Assembly: GCF_001701025.1 (NCBI RefSeq)
Contig: NZ_CP016793.1
Coordinates: 992,001-1,056,000, forward strand
DNA: 64,000 bases
Origin: Lentzea guizhouensis
GTDB lineage: Bacteria; Actinomycetota; Actinomycetes; Mycobacteriales; Pseudonocardiaceae
Direction: 5' to 3'
Part shown: positions 40,620 through 48,260 of the stretch, one piece after another
How the letters are laid out: each line of letters starts with the position of its first letter
Position numbering within the stretch: position 1 is the stretch's first letter
Position numbers and translations under genes: made by a program
The notes under the pieces: model-generated
Seen by the model: only the letters and a program-made list of their open reading frames with translations
What the model was told of the DNA's origin: nothing
Database searches by the model: none

Positions 40620-40923
40620 GCCTGGCGAGCCGGCTGTCCCACTGCGAGGCCAGCGAGGCCATCCAGGTGGCGGTGGCGTCGAGCGCGTCGGACCGCACGG
40701 AGAAGCAGTTCTCCCTGCCGGCGCGTTGCGACGCCACCAGCTCGGCGCGTTCGAGGACGGCCAGGTGCTTCACGATCGCCTGCCGGCTGACCGGCAGCTG
40801 GTTCGCGAGCGCCGAGGCCGACACCGGACCGTGCGCGGCGACGAGGTCGAGCACCTGGCGGCGCATCGGGTCCGCGAGCGCGGCGAGGACCTCGCTGACC
40901 TGGTCCTGGGGGCCTTGGCTCAC
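40597..40923 (-). CDS. ArsR-family transcriptional regulator
   Basis: A 108-aa protein from GTG 40923. The winged helix covers LAALADPMRRQVLDLVAAHGPVSASALANQLPVSRQAIVKHLAVLERAELV. There are no CxC or ELCVCD metal-binding cysteines, so it is a non-metal ArsR of the type often paired with an ATPase-domain SRPBCC protein; no such gene is adjacent. A near-perfect palindrome 84 bases upstream is the likely autoregulatory site. The 3' end overlaps the amidohydrolase end by 23 bases. Confidence 0.9.
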   Translation of the reverse strand: MSQGPQDQVSEVLAALADPMRRQVLDLVAAHGPVSASALANQLPVSRQAIVKHLAVLERAELVASQRAGRENCFSVRSDALDATATWMASLASQWDSRLARLKRIAEA

Positions 40924-40991
40924 CGGAAGAGGTGCTTCCGCGGTGCGCTGAGCGGGTGCCGCCCGATCCGGCGGCCGATCTCGTCGTTCAC
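40920..40991 (-). CDS. 23-codon leader ORF coupled to arsR
   Basis: GTG 40991 lies nine bases after GGAGGAG, the strongest ribosome site here. It encodes 23 residues (VNDEIGRRIGRHPLSAPRKH...) and stops on the arsR GTG (GTGA). ArsR itself lacks its own ribosome site, so translation of this peptide may be needed to express the regulator. Basic, no family. Confidence 0.45.
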   Translation of the reverse strand: MNDEIGRRIGRHPLSAPRKHLFR

Positions 40992-41006
40992 CTCTGCTGA
41001 CTCCTC

Positions 41007-41026
41007 CTGCAACCGTGCGGTTGCAG
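41007..41026. promoter_or_regulatory. ArsR operator
   Basis: CTGCAACCGTGCGGTTGCAG: nine-base arms CTGCAACCG/CGGTTGCAG around a TG centre. TGCAAC...GTTGCA is a common actinobacterial ArsR half-site. It lies directly upstream of the GGAGGAG site of the leader ORF and 6 bases after the coiled-coil gene's stop. Confidence 0.8.
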
Positions 41027-41031
41027 CAAGG

Positions 41032-41892
41032 CTACTGGAGGTGGAACGTGGCGGCCAGGGTCGCGAGCCGGTCGGTGATGTCGGCGTAGACGTTCGCGCG
41101 GCGCACCCACGCCTCGTTGCCGCTGGTCGCCGACGGTGGCGTGCCCAGCGGCGAGACCGCGTCGGTGACCCCGTACTCGAGCCGGTAGGCGAGCACCGCG
41201 ATGGCCGCCTCCAGCCAGAACGACGGGTCCGGCGCGGTGATCTCGCCCAGCCCGACCCGGAACCACACCGGCATCCGCGCGTACTGCCCGAGCGCGTGGG
41301 AGATCCGGCGGGCGGCGGCGTCCCTGATCTCGGCGCGGGCCTTCTCACCGGCGCGCACGGCCTCGGTCCGCCACTGTTCACCCGTGGCGTCCTCGTCGGC
41401 GGCGAGCCGCTCGGCCGCACGCCGCGCGCTGGCCTCGTTGGCGTTGATCAGCCACTCCATCTGGCGCACCTCGTGGCTGAGCGCGTCCCGCTCGAACCGC
41501 GGCACCCGCCCGCCGTCGAGCTTGGAGCGCGCCTCGTCCCGGCGGGCCTTGAGCCCGTCGAACTCCAGCACCTCCTGGCGCAGCTCCACCCGCATCGGGT
41601 CGGCGAGCAGCTCCTGCTCGGCGTCCCAGGCTGTGCGCAACGCCTTGACCAACGGCTCGATGTCGCCGGCAACCGCGTCGAGATCGGCCAGCGCACCATC
41701 ACCGGCACCGGACAACCGGCGCTCCAGCACCGTCAACCGCGCCGTCACGCGCTCCAGCTCCGCGGCCAGCTGGCCGACGTGGCTGATCAACGTGGCGACC
41801 TGCGGCTCGACCACGTCGAGCCGTTCCTTCTCCGTGGGCACGCGCCCAGCGAACCCGACGGTGTTCCCCGCGCCAAGACGGGCAACCCTCAT
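41032..41892 (-). CDS. Hypothetical protein with central coiled coil, about 286 aa
   Basis: The protein has a long heptad-rich region (ATLISHVGQLAAELERVTARLTVLERRL) near the N-terminus and further helices (LRQEVLEFDGLKARRDEARSKL), then a helical C-terminal domain (ASFWLEAAIAVLAYRLEYG-like). No membrane helix or enzyme motif is visible. The start is uncertain: ATG 41892 is used, with GTG about 20 codons further in as an alternative. It is divergent from the CYTH-CHAD gene. Function unknown; a scaffold-like protein by structure. Confidence 0.7.
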   Translation of the reverse strand: MRVARLGAGNTVGFAGRVPTEKERLDVVEPQVATLISHVGQLAAELERVTARLTVLERRLSGAGDGALADLDAVAGDIEPLVKALRTAWDAEQELLADPMRVELRQEVLEFDGLKARRDEARSKLDGGRVPRFERDALSHEVRQMEWLINANEASARRAAERLAADEDATGEQWRTEAVRAGEKARAEIRDAAARRISHALGQYARMPVWFRVGLGEITAPDPSFWLEAAIAVLAYRLEYGVTDAVSPLGTPPSATSGNEAWVRRANVYADITDRLATLAATFHLQ

Positions 41893-41992
41893 TACACGCA
41901 ATCGAGGCCGGGTTTCCGCCCGGCCGGGCACCCGCCCCTCACACAGGGTCACAACATGGGTGAACTGCGGCGAAACGAGGTATTAATAGGAA

Positions 41993-43462
41993 ATGGCGAC
42001 CTCTACTACTGAGACCGAACGCAAGTACGAGGCACCATCAGACGCGAGTCTGCCGGACCTCACCGACATCACCGGTGTCGCCACGGGCCCCGAGGAGTTC
42101 GACCTCGAGGCCACGTACTTCGACACCGACGACTACCGCCTGGCCCGCGCCGGCGTGACCCTGCGCAGGCGCGTGGGCGGCCCCGACGAGGGCTGGCACC
42201 TCAAACTCCCAGCGGGCGACGACTCCCGCCAGGAGCTCCACGCCCCACTGGGCCGCGCCACGAAGAAGCCGCCGAAGGACCTCACCTCACTGGTCCGCGC
42301 CCACACCCGCGGCTCCGACCTGTCCCCGGTCGCCCAGATCAAGACCAACCGCCGCCGCTGGCAGCTCTCGAACGAGACCGGCGACATGCTCGCCGAGGTC
42401 GTCGACGACGTGGTCACCGCCCAGACCATGGGCTCCTCCACCCGCACCACCTCCTGGCGCGAGATCGAGGTGGAGCTCGGCACCGGCGACCGCACCCTCC
42501 TGGACACCGTCGAGCAACACCTCGGCGACGCCGGCATCCACCCTTCTTCCTCCTCCTCCAAGCTCTCCCAGGTGATCGGCGTCAAACGCGACCCGATCCC
42601 CCGCCTCACCAAGAAGTCCACCGCGGGCGACGTCGTCCTCGCCTACATCGCCGAACAACGCGCAGCACTCCAGAACCAGGACCCCCGCGTCCGCCGCAAG
42701 GAAGACGACGCCGTCCACCAGATGCGCGTGGCCACCCGCCGCATGCGCTCCGCCCTCCAGGCGTTCGGCAAGATCATCGACCGCGACGCCACCCGCCCCC
42801 TCACCGACGAGCTCAAGTGGCTGGCCGGCATCCTCGGCGACTCCCGGGACCTGGAAGTCCTCCGCATGCGCTTCGAAGAGGGCCTGCACTCCCTCCCGCC
42901 GGAACTGGTGCTCGGCGACGTGGCCGCCCGCCTCACCCGCCACTTCGCCCCCCGCGAAGCCGCCGCCCACGAGGCCTCCGTCGCCGCCCTCGACGACAAG
43001 CGCTACTTCGCCCTCCTCAACTCCATCGACACCTTGCTGGCTTCTCCCCCACTGACCACCCTCGCCTCCGGCAAGGCCAAGGACGTCCTCCCCAAGCTCG
43101 TCGAGAAGGCGCGCCGCCGCCTCGACGACCGCATCAAGACGGCCCTCGCCACCCCCGACTCCGACGAACCGCTCCACGAGGCCCGCAAGGCGGGCAAACG
43201 CCTCCGCTACTCGGCCGAGGTGGCCGAACCCGCACTCGGCAAGCACGCCACCCACCTGCGCAAGCGGGCCAAGGACGTCCAGACGCTCCTCGGCGACCAC
43301 CAGGACTCCGTGGTGGCTCGTCCGGTGCTGCTGGAGCTGGGCAGGGGTGACGAGAACGGGTTCACGTTCGGCCTGCTGTACGGCAAGGAGGTCGAACTGG
43401 CTCACAAGACCGAGGCAGACCTCCCGGCCCTGTGGCAAAAGCTGACGAAGGAACACCTCTAG
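41993..43462 (+). CDS. CYTH-CHAD domain protein
   Basis: A 489-aa protein. The CYTH domain (residues 1-200) begins with ETERKYEAP (ExExK motif), then YFDTDDYRLARAGVTLRRR and WHLKLP, the charged tunnel strands that bind triphosphates. The CHAD domain (about 210-485) has conserved His and basic residues (DDAVHQMRVATRRMRSALQAF and EARKAGKRLRYSAEVA). Known: CYTH enzymes hydrolyse inorganic triphosphate or cyclise ATP, and CHAD domains bind polyphosphate. Likely role: polyphosphate or triphosphate metabolism. A Lys/Ser-rich linker with many CCC and TCC codons is unusual but in frame. Confidence 0.93.
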   Translation: MATSTTETERKYEAPSDASLPDLTDITGVATGPEEFDLEATYFDTDDYRLARAGVTLRRRVGGPDEGWHLKLPAGDDSRQELHAPLGRATKKPPKDLTSLVRAHTRGSDLSPVAQIKTNRRRWQLSNETGDMLAEVVDDVVTAQTMGSSTRTTSWREIEVELGTGDRTLLDTVEQHLGDAGIHPSSSSSKLSQVIGVKRDPIPRLTKKSTAGDVVLAYIAEQRAALQNQDPRVRRKEDDAVHQMRVATRRMRSALQAFGKIIDRDATRPLTDELKWLAGILGDSRDLEVLRMRFEEGLHSLPPELVLGDVAARLTRHFAPREAAAHEASVAALDDKRYFALLNSIDTLLASPPLTTLASGKAKDVLPKLVEKARRRLDDRIKTALATPDSDEPLHEARKAGKRLRYSAEVAEPALGKHATHLRKRAKDVQTLLGDHQDSVVARPVLLELGRGDENGFTFGLLYGKEVELAHKTEADLPALWQKLTKEHL

Positions 43463-43469
43463 GCAGCCC

Positions 43470-43493
43470 TCGCCTTCGCCAAGCCGAAGGCGA
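43470..43493 (+). terminator. Terminator hairpin after the CYTH-CHAD gene
   Basis: TCGCCTTCG at 43470-43478 pairs with CGAAGGCGA at 43485-43493 over a six-base loop, starting 8 bases after the stop codon. Confidence 0.65.
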
Positions 43494-43531
43494 AGCGTCC
43501 GGAGGCACTGCGCGCGGAGCTGGCGTGGTGA

Positions 43532-43571
43532 CCTCCCCGTCCGGCGCGCCCAAGATCGCCGGACGGGGAGG
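43532..43571. terminator. Second, stronger hairpin in the same gap
   Basis: CCTCCCCGTCCGGCG at 43532-43546 is exactly complementary to 43557-43571 with a ten-base loop. The 15-bp stem isolates the hexosaminidase promoter from upstream transcription. Confidence 0.75.
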
Positions 43572-43595
43572 ACGCCCTACAGGCCGGCCGGACAA

Positions 43596-43611
43596 ATTGG
43601 TCTGGACCTTG
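43596..43611. promoter_or_regulatory. DasR-like operator (dre) of the hexosaminidase gene
   Basis: ATTGGTCTGGACCTTG matches the dre core TGGTCTAGACCA at most positions (centre GGTCTGGACC). TTGACATC directly follows at 43610-43617 and may include the -35 box. It lies about 75 bases before a GH20 gene, the classic kind of DasR target in aminosugar uptake and chitin degradation. Confidence 0.75.
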
Positions 43612-43685
43612 ACATCACCAACGGGCACTGAAAGCGTGATCCCCAGCGCCGCCGCCGCTCACCGCCCTGCCCTGGAGGACGAGTC

Positions 43686-45308
43686 GTGGCCAGAAGATCC
43701 GCAGCCATCCCCACCCTTGCAGCCCTCCTGATCGCCGCATCTGGAGCCCTGGTGCCAGGCACAGCCGACGCAACGCCGTCACCCCCTCAACTGATCCCCC
43801 ACCCAGCCCAGCTGACCCCGCGCGCAGGCACCTTCACCCTCACCCCGTCCACCAAGATCATTCTGACGACGAGGAACGCCACCGCTCCCGCCGAACTCCT
43901 GGCCGAGACCCTCCGCCCCTCCACCGGTTTCCGCCTGCCGATAGCCGACTGGTTCATCGGCCGCGACGTCAACGAAGCCGAACTCGACGCATCCGACATC
44001 AACGCAACCGGCCTCGGCGGCACCGCCGTCGTCCTCACCGGCGGCGCCGACCCGAAGACGGGCCCCGAGGGCTACCAGCTCGACGTCACCCCGAAGTTCG
44101 TCCTCATCCGGGCCAACTCCGCCGCCGGCCACTTCAACGCCGTCGCCACCCTCCGCCAGCTCCTCCCCGCGAAGGCCGAGGCGAAGACCAGGCAGCGCGG
44201 CCCGTGGCAGATCAAGGGCGCGAGCATCCTCGACCACCCCCGCTACCACCACCGCGGCGCGATGCTCGACGTCAGCAGGCACTTCTTCACCCCCGCCCAG
44301 GTCAAGCGCTACATCGACCAGCTGGCGACGTTCAAGATCAACTACTTCCACCTCCACCTGTCCGACGACCAGGGCTGGCGCCTGGAGATCAAGTCCTGGC
44401 CCGAGCTCACCAAGATCGGTGGCAGCACGGAGGTGGGCGGCCGGACCGGGCAGCTCTTCTACACCCAGCAGCAGTACAAGGACCTGGTCGCGCACGCCCA
44501 GTCCCGCGGCATCACCGTGATCCCCGAGTTCGACATGCCGGGCCACACCAACGCCGCCCAGGCCAGCTACGCCGAGCTCAACTGCGACGGCCAGAAGCGG
44601 CCGCTCTACACCGGCATCGAGGTCGGGTTCTCCTCGCTGTGCATCAACAGCGAGGTCACCTACAAGTTCGTCGAGGACGTCGTCAGGGAGGTCGCGGCGA
44701 TCACCCCCGGCCCGTACTTCCACATCGGTGGCGACGAGGCGCACTCCACGCCCGACGCGGACTACCAGACGTTCATGGACCGCGCGCTGCCGATCGTCAA
44801 GAAGTACGGCAAGACCACCGTCGGCTGGCACGAGTTCATCAAGACCACCACGGACACCGCGGTCGTGCCGCAGTTCTGGGGCACCAAGACCACGAACGCC
44901 GACGTGGCCGCGGCCGCTCAGCGCGGCAACAAGGTGCTGATGTCGCCGGCCAACAAGATCTACCTGGACATGAAGTACCACAAGGACATCAAGCTCGGCC
45001 TGAGCTGGGCGGGCTACGTCGAGGTGAAGGACGCCTACAGCTGGAACCCCGGCGCGTACCTCGACGGCGTGTCCGAAGCCGGTGTCCGCGGCGTCGAAGC
45101 TCCACTGTGGACTGAGACGCTGCAGACGTCGGCCGACATCGAGTACATGGCGTTCCCGCGGCTGCCCGTGGTGGCCGAGCTCGGCTGGGCGCCGGCAAGC
45201 ATCCACAGCTGGGACCGGTTCGCGCCGCGCCTGGCCGCGCAGGCACCCAGGTGGAAGGTCATGGGCATCAACTACTACCCCTCCACCCAGGTGCCCTGGC
45301 AGGACTAG
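43686..45308 (+). CDS. Secreted GH20 beta-N-acetylhexosaminidase
   Basis: A 540-aa protein from GTG 43686 with a signal peptide (ARRSAAIPTLAALLIAASGALVPGTADA). A GH20b-like N-terminal domain (residues about 33-170) is followed by the catalytic barrel: RGAMLDVSRHFF, NYFHLHLSDDQGWRLEI, IPEFDMPGH, and FHIGGDEAH with the catalytic pair Asp350-Glu351, then ETLQTSADIEYMAFPRL with the substrate-binding Trp region nearby. It removes terminal GlcNAc from chitooligosaccharides outside the cell. The DasR-like site upstream predicts induction by aminosugars. Confidence 0.95.
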   Translation: MARRSAAIPTLAALLIAASGALVPGTADATPSPPQLIPHPAQLTPRAGTFTLTPSTKIILTTRNATAPAELLAETLRPSTGFRLPIADWFIGRDVNEAELDASDINATGLGGTAVVLTGGADPKTGPEGYQLDVTPKFVLIRANSAAGHFNAVATLRQLLPAKAEAKTRQRGPWQIKGASILDHPRYHHRGAMLDVSRHFFTPAQVKRYIDQLATFKINYFHLHLSDDQGWRLEIKSWPELTKIGGSTEVGGRTGQLFYTQQQYKDLVAHAQSRGITVIPEFDMPGHTNAAQASYAELNCDGQKRPLYTGIEVGFSSLCINSEVTYKFVEDVVREVAAITPGPYFHIGGDEAHSTPDADYQTFMDRALPIVKKYGKTTVGWHEFIKTTTDTAVVPQFWGTKTTNADVAAAAQRGNKVLMSPANKIYLDMKYHKDIKLGLSWAGYVEVKDAYSWNPGAYLDGVSEAGVRGVEAPLWTETLQTSADIEYMAFPRLPVVAELGWAPASIHSWDRFAPRLAAQAPRWKVMGINYYPSTQVPWQD

Positions 45309-46642
45309 AAATACCCCTGCGCCCGGTCGGAGTAGCTGACCAGCAGGTGCTTCACCCGCCGGTACTCGGCGAGCACCGCGGTGTTCGCCGGGTACGCGTG
45401 GTAGTTGTTCACCCAGACCCGCTCGGCGCGCAGCTCCGCGCCGACGTGGTGGGCCAGCACGAGGTCGCGCGACCACACACCGGCACCGAGCTGGGCGGTG
45501 GCCTCGTTGGCGATCTTCACGGCGTCGTCGCGGTCGTCGAACCTCGTCACCGACACGACCGGGCCGAGCACGTCGTCGGAGAACACGCCCGAGCGGTGGT
45601 CGCCCTCGAAGATCGTGGGCTGGACGTAGTGCCCGGACGCCTCGCCGCCGGTGACCAGGCGGGCACCCTCGGCCTTGCCGCGTTCGACGTAGGCCAGCAC
45701 GCGGTCGCGCTGAGCCAGTGACACCACCGCGCCGACCATCGTGTCGGTGTCGAGGGGGTCGCCGGTGCGCAGCTGCCGGGTGCGCTCGGTGGCCAGGTGC
45801 AGCAGCTCCTCGTAGCCCGCGGTCTGGATCAGCGCGCGGGACGGGGCGGTGGGGACCTCGCCCTGGTTGGCCGCGAACATCGCGAAGCCCTCCAGCGCCT
45901 TGTCGAGGAAGCTGTCGCGCTGCGAGGTGACGTCGGAGAAGAAGATGTTCGGGCAGCGGCCGGCGACGACCGGGTGGTCATCAGATCCGGTGATCACGTT
46001 CACCACACCGGGGGGCAGCAGGTCCGCGATCACGTCCATCAGCACGTGGATCGACGCCGGCGTCTGCAGCGCGGGCTCCAGGACCACGGCGTTCCCGGCC
46101 GCGAGGGCCGGGGCGAGGACGCGGGCGGTGTGCAGCAACGGGAACGCCCAGCCGAGCCTGCGCTGCACCACGCCGATGGGCTGGTGCGAGCGGTAGTCGG
46201 CGGTGTCGGTGCCGACCTGCTCGACCGCGCCGACCTCGGTGCGGATGACGGCGGCGAACTGGCGGAACTGCTCGATTATCATCGGCACGTCGCTGACCAG
46301 GGCCTCGCGCACGGGCTTGCCGTTGTCCCACGTCTCGGCGACGGCGAGCTCGTCGGCGTGCTCCTCCACCCGGTCGGCGATCTCGACCAGCACCGTGGCG
46401 CGCTCTCGTGCCGTGGTGCGCCCCCATGCCCGTGCGGCGCCACTGGCCGAGTGCAACGCACGAGCGCGATCGGCGTCGGTGCCCCGCGCGACCTCCGTGA
46501 ACACCTCTCCGGTCACCGGCGTCACGTTCTCGACGTAGTCACCGGAGACGGGCGGCACGTGCTCTCCGCCGATGAAGTGGTCGTACCTCGGCCGGTACGC
46601 GACCACGCTGCCGGGCTGCCCCGGTGCCGCGTACTGCGTCAT
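45305..46642 (-). CDS. Aldehyde dehydrogenase homologue lacking catalytic residues
   Basis: A 445-aa protein from ATG 46642, about 60 residues shorter than the usual acetaldehyde dehydrogenase-type family (about 505). N-terminal and cofactor regions are recognisable (FIGGEHVPPVSGDYVENVTPVTGE, GVVQRRLGWAFPLLH, AAGNAVVLEPALQTPAS). In family members NQGEVCTCPSRALIQ carries the catalytic Cys; here it is NQGEVPTAPSRALIQ with Pro264. The segment with the G-E-T/S nucleotide site and LELGGKSPN catalytic Glu is deleted between VITGSDD and PNIFFSDV. The protein should be unable to oxidise aldehydes. It is divergent from a GAF regulator that normally controls an active enzyme. Confidence 0.88.
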   Translation of the reverse strand: MTQYAAPGQPGSVVAYRPRYDHFIGGEHVPPVSGDYVENVTPVTGEVFTEVARGTDADRARALHSASGAARAWGRTTARERATVLVEIADRVEEHADELAVAETWDNGKPVREALVSDVPMIIEQFRQFAAVIRTEVGAVEQVGTDTADYRSHQPIGVVQRRLGWAFPLLHTARVLAPALAAGNAVVLEPALQTPASIHVLMDVIADLLPPGVVNVITGSDDHPVVAGRCPNIFFSDVTSQRDSFLDKALEGFAMFAANQGEVPTAPSRALIQTAGYEELLHLATERTRQLRTGDPLDTDTMVGAVVSLAQRDRVLAYVERGKAEGARLVTGGEASGHYVQPTIFEGDHRSGVFSDDVLGPVVSVTRFDDRDDAVKIANEATAQLGAGVWSRDLVLAHHVGAELRAERVWVNNYHAYPANTAVLAEYRRVKHLLVSYSDRAQGYF

Positions 46643-46714
46643 TTCTCGACTCCCTGCCAGAAGATGGCCCACCGGTCGTCCGAGGTGGGGGAAATGAGAA
46701 AGTAGGCAGCAGAA

Positions 46715-46732
46715 CGTTGCATGCTCGTTGCA
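46715..46732. promoter_or_regulatory. Direct repeat, probable binding site of the GAF regulator
   Basis: CGTTGCA occurs at 46715-46721 and 46726-46732, 11 bases apart (one helical turn), in the gap between the divergent aldehyde dehydrogenase-like and regulator genes. Confidence 0.5.
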
Positions 46733-46748
46733 AGCCGCGGATGGATCA

Positions 46749-48200
46749 GTGACTGCCGACCCCACGCAACACGCACTGTTGCTGAACCGGGTTAGAGATG
46801 CCGTGTTGAGTGGCACTCGCACGGCTGATTCGCCACGCTCTGTCATCTCGGCGTCGTGGCAACGGTCACTCGCGGCCAACGTGAACCCCGACCTGCACAC
46901 CGCGCCGACGGTGTTCGGCGCCGACGAGCTGCCGGACCTGCGCGAACGCCACCCGCTGCAGCTCACGCTGCCGGTGCTCCGCGAGACCCTGCTGGGCTTC
47001 GCGGAGGAGGCGAAGCACATCATGGTCGTGGCGGACGCCCAGGGCCACATCCTCTGGTGTGAGGGCTCCCACGCCACCCGCTCCTACGCCGAGGGCGTCG
47101 GCCTGGCCGAGGGCACCCGCTGGTCGGAGGACGCGACCGGCACGAACGCGATGGGCACCGCGCTCGCGGTCGGCTCCAGCGTCACCGTGCACTCCGCCGA
47201 GCACCTGGTGCGGACCTACCACCACTGGACCTGCGCGGCGAGCCCGGTGCGCGACCCGGACACCGGCGAGACGATCGGCGTGATCGACCTCAGCGGCCCG
47301 GTCGAGACCATGCACCCGTCGATGGTGGCGCTGGTGTCGGCGTCGGCCCGGCTCGCCGAGTCGGCCTTGCTGGCCAGGATGAACGCCCAGGACGAGGAGC
47401 TGCGGGCGCGCAACATGCGGCACCTGGTCGCGTTGCGCGGTGAGCCGGGCGCGTTGCTCAGCCCGACCGGCCGGGTGGTCGCCGCCGAGCCGTACGGGCT
47501 GGTGCCGCCGCGGGTCGACGTGTCCTCGGACCGGCTGCGGCTCGCGGACGGCCGCGACGCCGTGCTCGAACCGCTCGCCCAGGGCTACCTGCTGCGGGTG
47601 CCGCGCCAGCAACGGCTCGCGCGCCGCTCGGTGCTGTCGCTGTCGTTCCTGCTGCCGGAACCGAAGGTGGTGCTGGACGCCCGCGAGGTGCCGATCTCGT
47701 TGCGGCACGCGGAACTGCTCTGCGCGCTGGCGTTGCACGGCGGCCTGACCGCCGACCAGCTCGCCCTGCGCCTCTACGGCGAACGCGGCAACCCGACGAC
47801 CGTGCGCGCGGAGCTGCACCGGTTGCGCGCGCAGCTGGGCACCGGCGTGCTCGCGACCCGCCCGTACCGGTTGACCGCGCACGTGGAGGCGGACTTCCTG
47901 GCCGTGCGCGCCGCGCTCAGGGACGGCGACGTGCCGCTGGCCGCGTCCCGGTACCGCGGCACCCTGCTCTCCCGCTCGGAGGCGCCGATCGTGCTGGCCG
48001 AACGCGACGACCTGGCCAGCGGTGTGCGTCGGGCGGTGCTGTCGCGCGGTGACGCGAACGCGCTGTGGACGTTCTCCCAGACCGACTCCGGCGAACACGA
48101 TGTCGAGGCGATGGAACAGCTGGTCAGGCTGCTGCCGCCGAACGACGTGCGGCTCGCGATCACGAACGCCCGCCTGCGGAGGCTGCTTCAAGACGATTGA
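46749..48200 (+). CDS. GAF-domain transcriptional regulator (AcoR-like sensor without AAA+ domain)
   Basis: A 483-aa protein from GTG 46749 (TTG 46728 is an alternative inside the repeat site). The N-terminal part resembles AcoR-type activators (ADSPRSVISASWQRSLAANVNP), followed by a GAF domain (HIMVVADAQGHILW, GTRWSEDATGTNAMGTALAVG, ASPVRDPDTGETIGVIDLSG). Instead of a sigma-54 AAA+ module, the C-terminus carries a winged helix (LRHAELLCALALHGGLTADQLALRLYG). This architecture is usual for actinobacterial regulators that sit divergent to acetaldehyde dehydrogenase genes. Inducer probably an aldehyde or alcohol, by context. Confidence 0.87.
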   Translation: MTADPTQHALLLNRVRDAVLSGTRTADSPRSVISASWQRSLAANVNPDLHTAPTVFGADELPDLRERHPLQLTLPVLRETLLGFAEEAKHIMVVADAQGHILWCEGSHATRSYAEGVGLAEGTRWSEDATGTNAMGTALAVGSSVTVHSAEHLVRTYHHWTCAASPVRDPDTGETIGVIDLSGPVETMHPSMVALVSASARLAESALLARMNAQDEELRARNMRHLVALRGEPGALLSPTGRVVAAEPYGLVPPRVDVSSDRLRLADGRDAVLEPLAQGYLLRVPRQQRLARRSVLSLSFLLPEPKVVLDAREVPISLRHAELLCALALHGGLTADQLALRLYGERGNPTTVRAELHRLRAQLGTGVLATRPYRLTAHVEADFLAVRAALRDGDVPLAASRYRGTLLSRSEAPIVLAERDDLASGVRRAVLSRGDANALWTFSQTDSGEHDVEAMEQLVRLLPPNDVRLAITNARLRRLLQDD

Positions 48201-48249
48201 CAAGACTCTCGGATGCTGAATATCTTCTCAACTAAGAGACTTAGTTGAG
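48197..48249 (+). promoter_or_regulatory. Sigma-70-type promoter with perfect inverted repeat
   Basis: TTGACA at 48197-48202 and TATCTT at 48221-48226 are 18 bases apart. Directly downstream, CTCAACTAAG (48227-48236) and CTTAGTTGAG (48240-48249) form a perfect 10-bp inverted repeat at the expected start site. A MarR- or TetR-type repressor bound here would block the monooxygenase gene. The -35 overlaps the end of the preceding gene. Confidence 0.8.
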
Positions 48250-48260
48250 GGGGAATTGTC

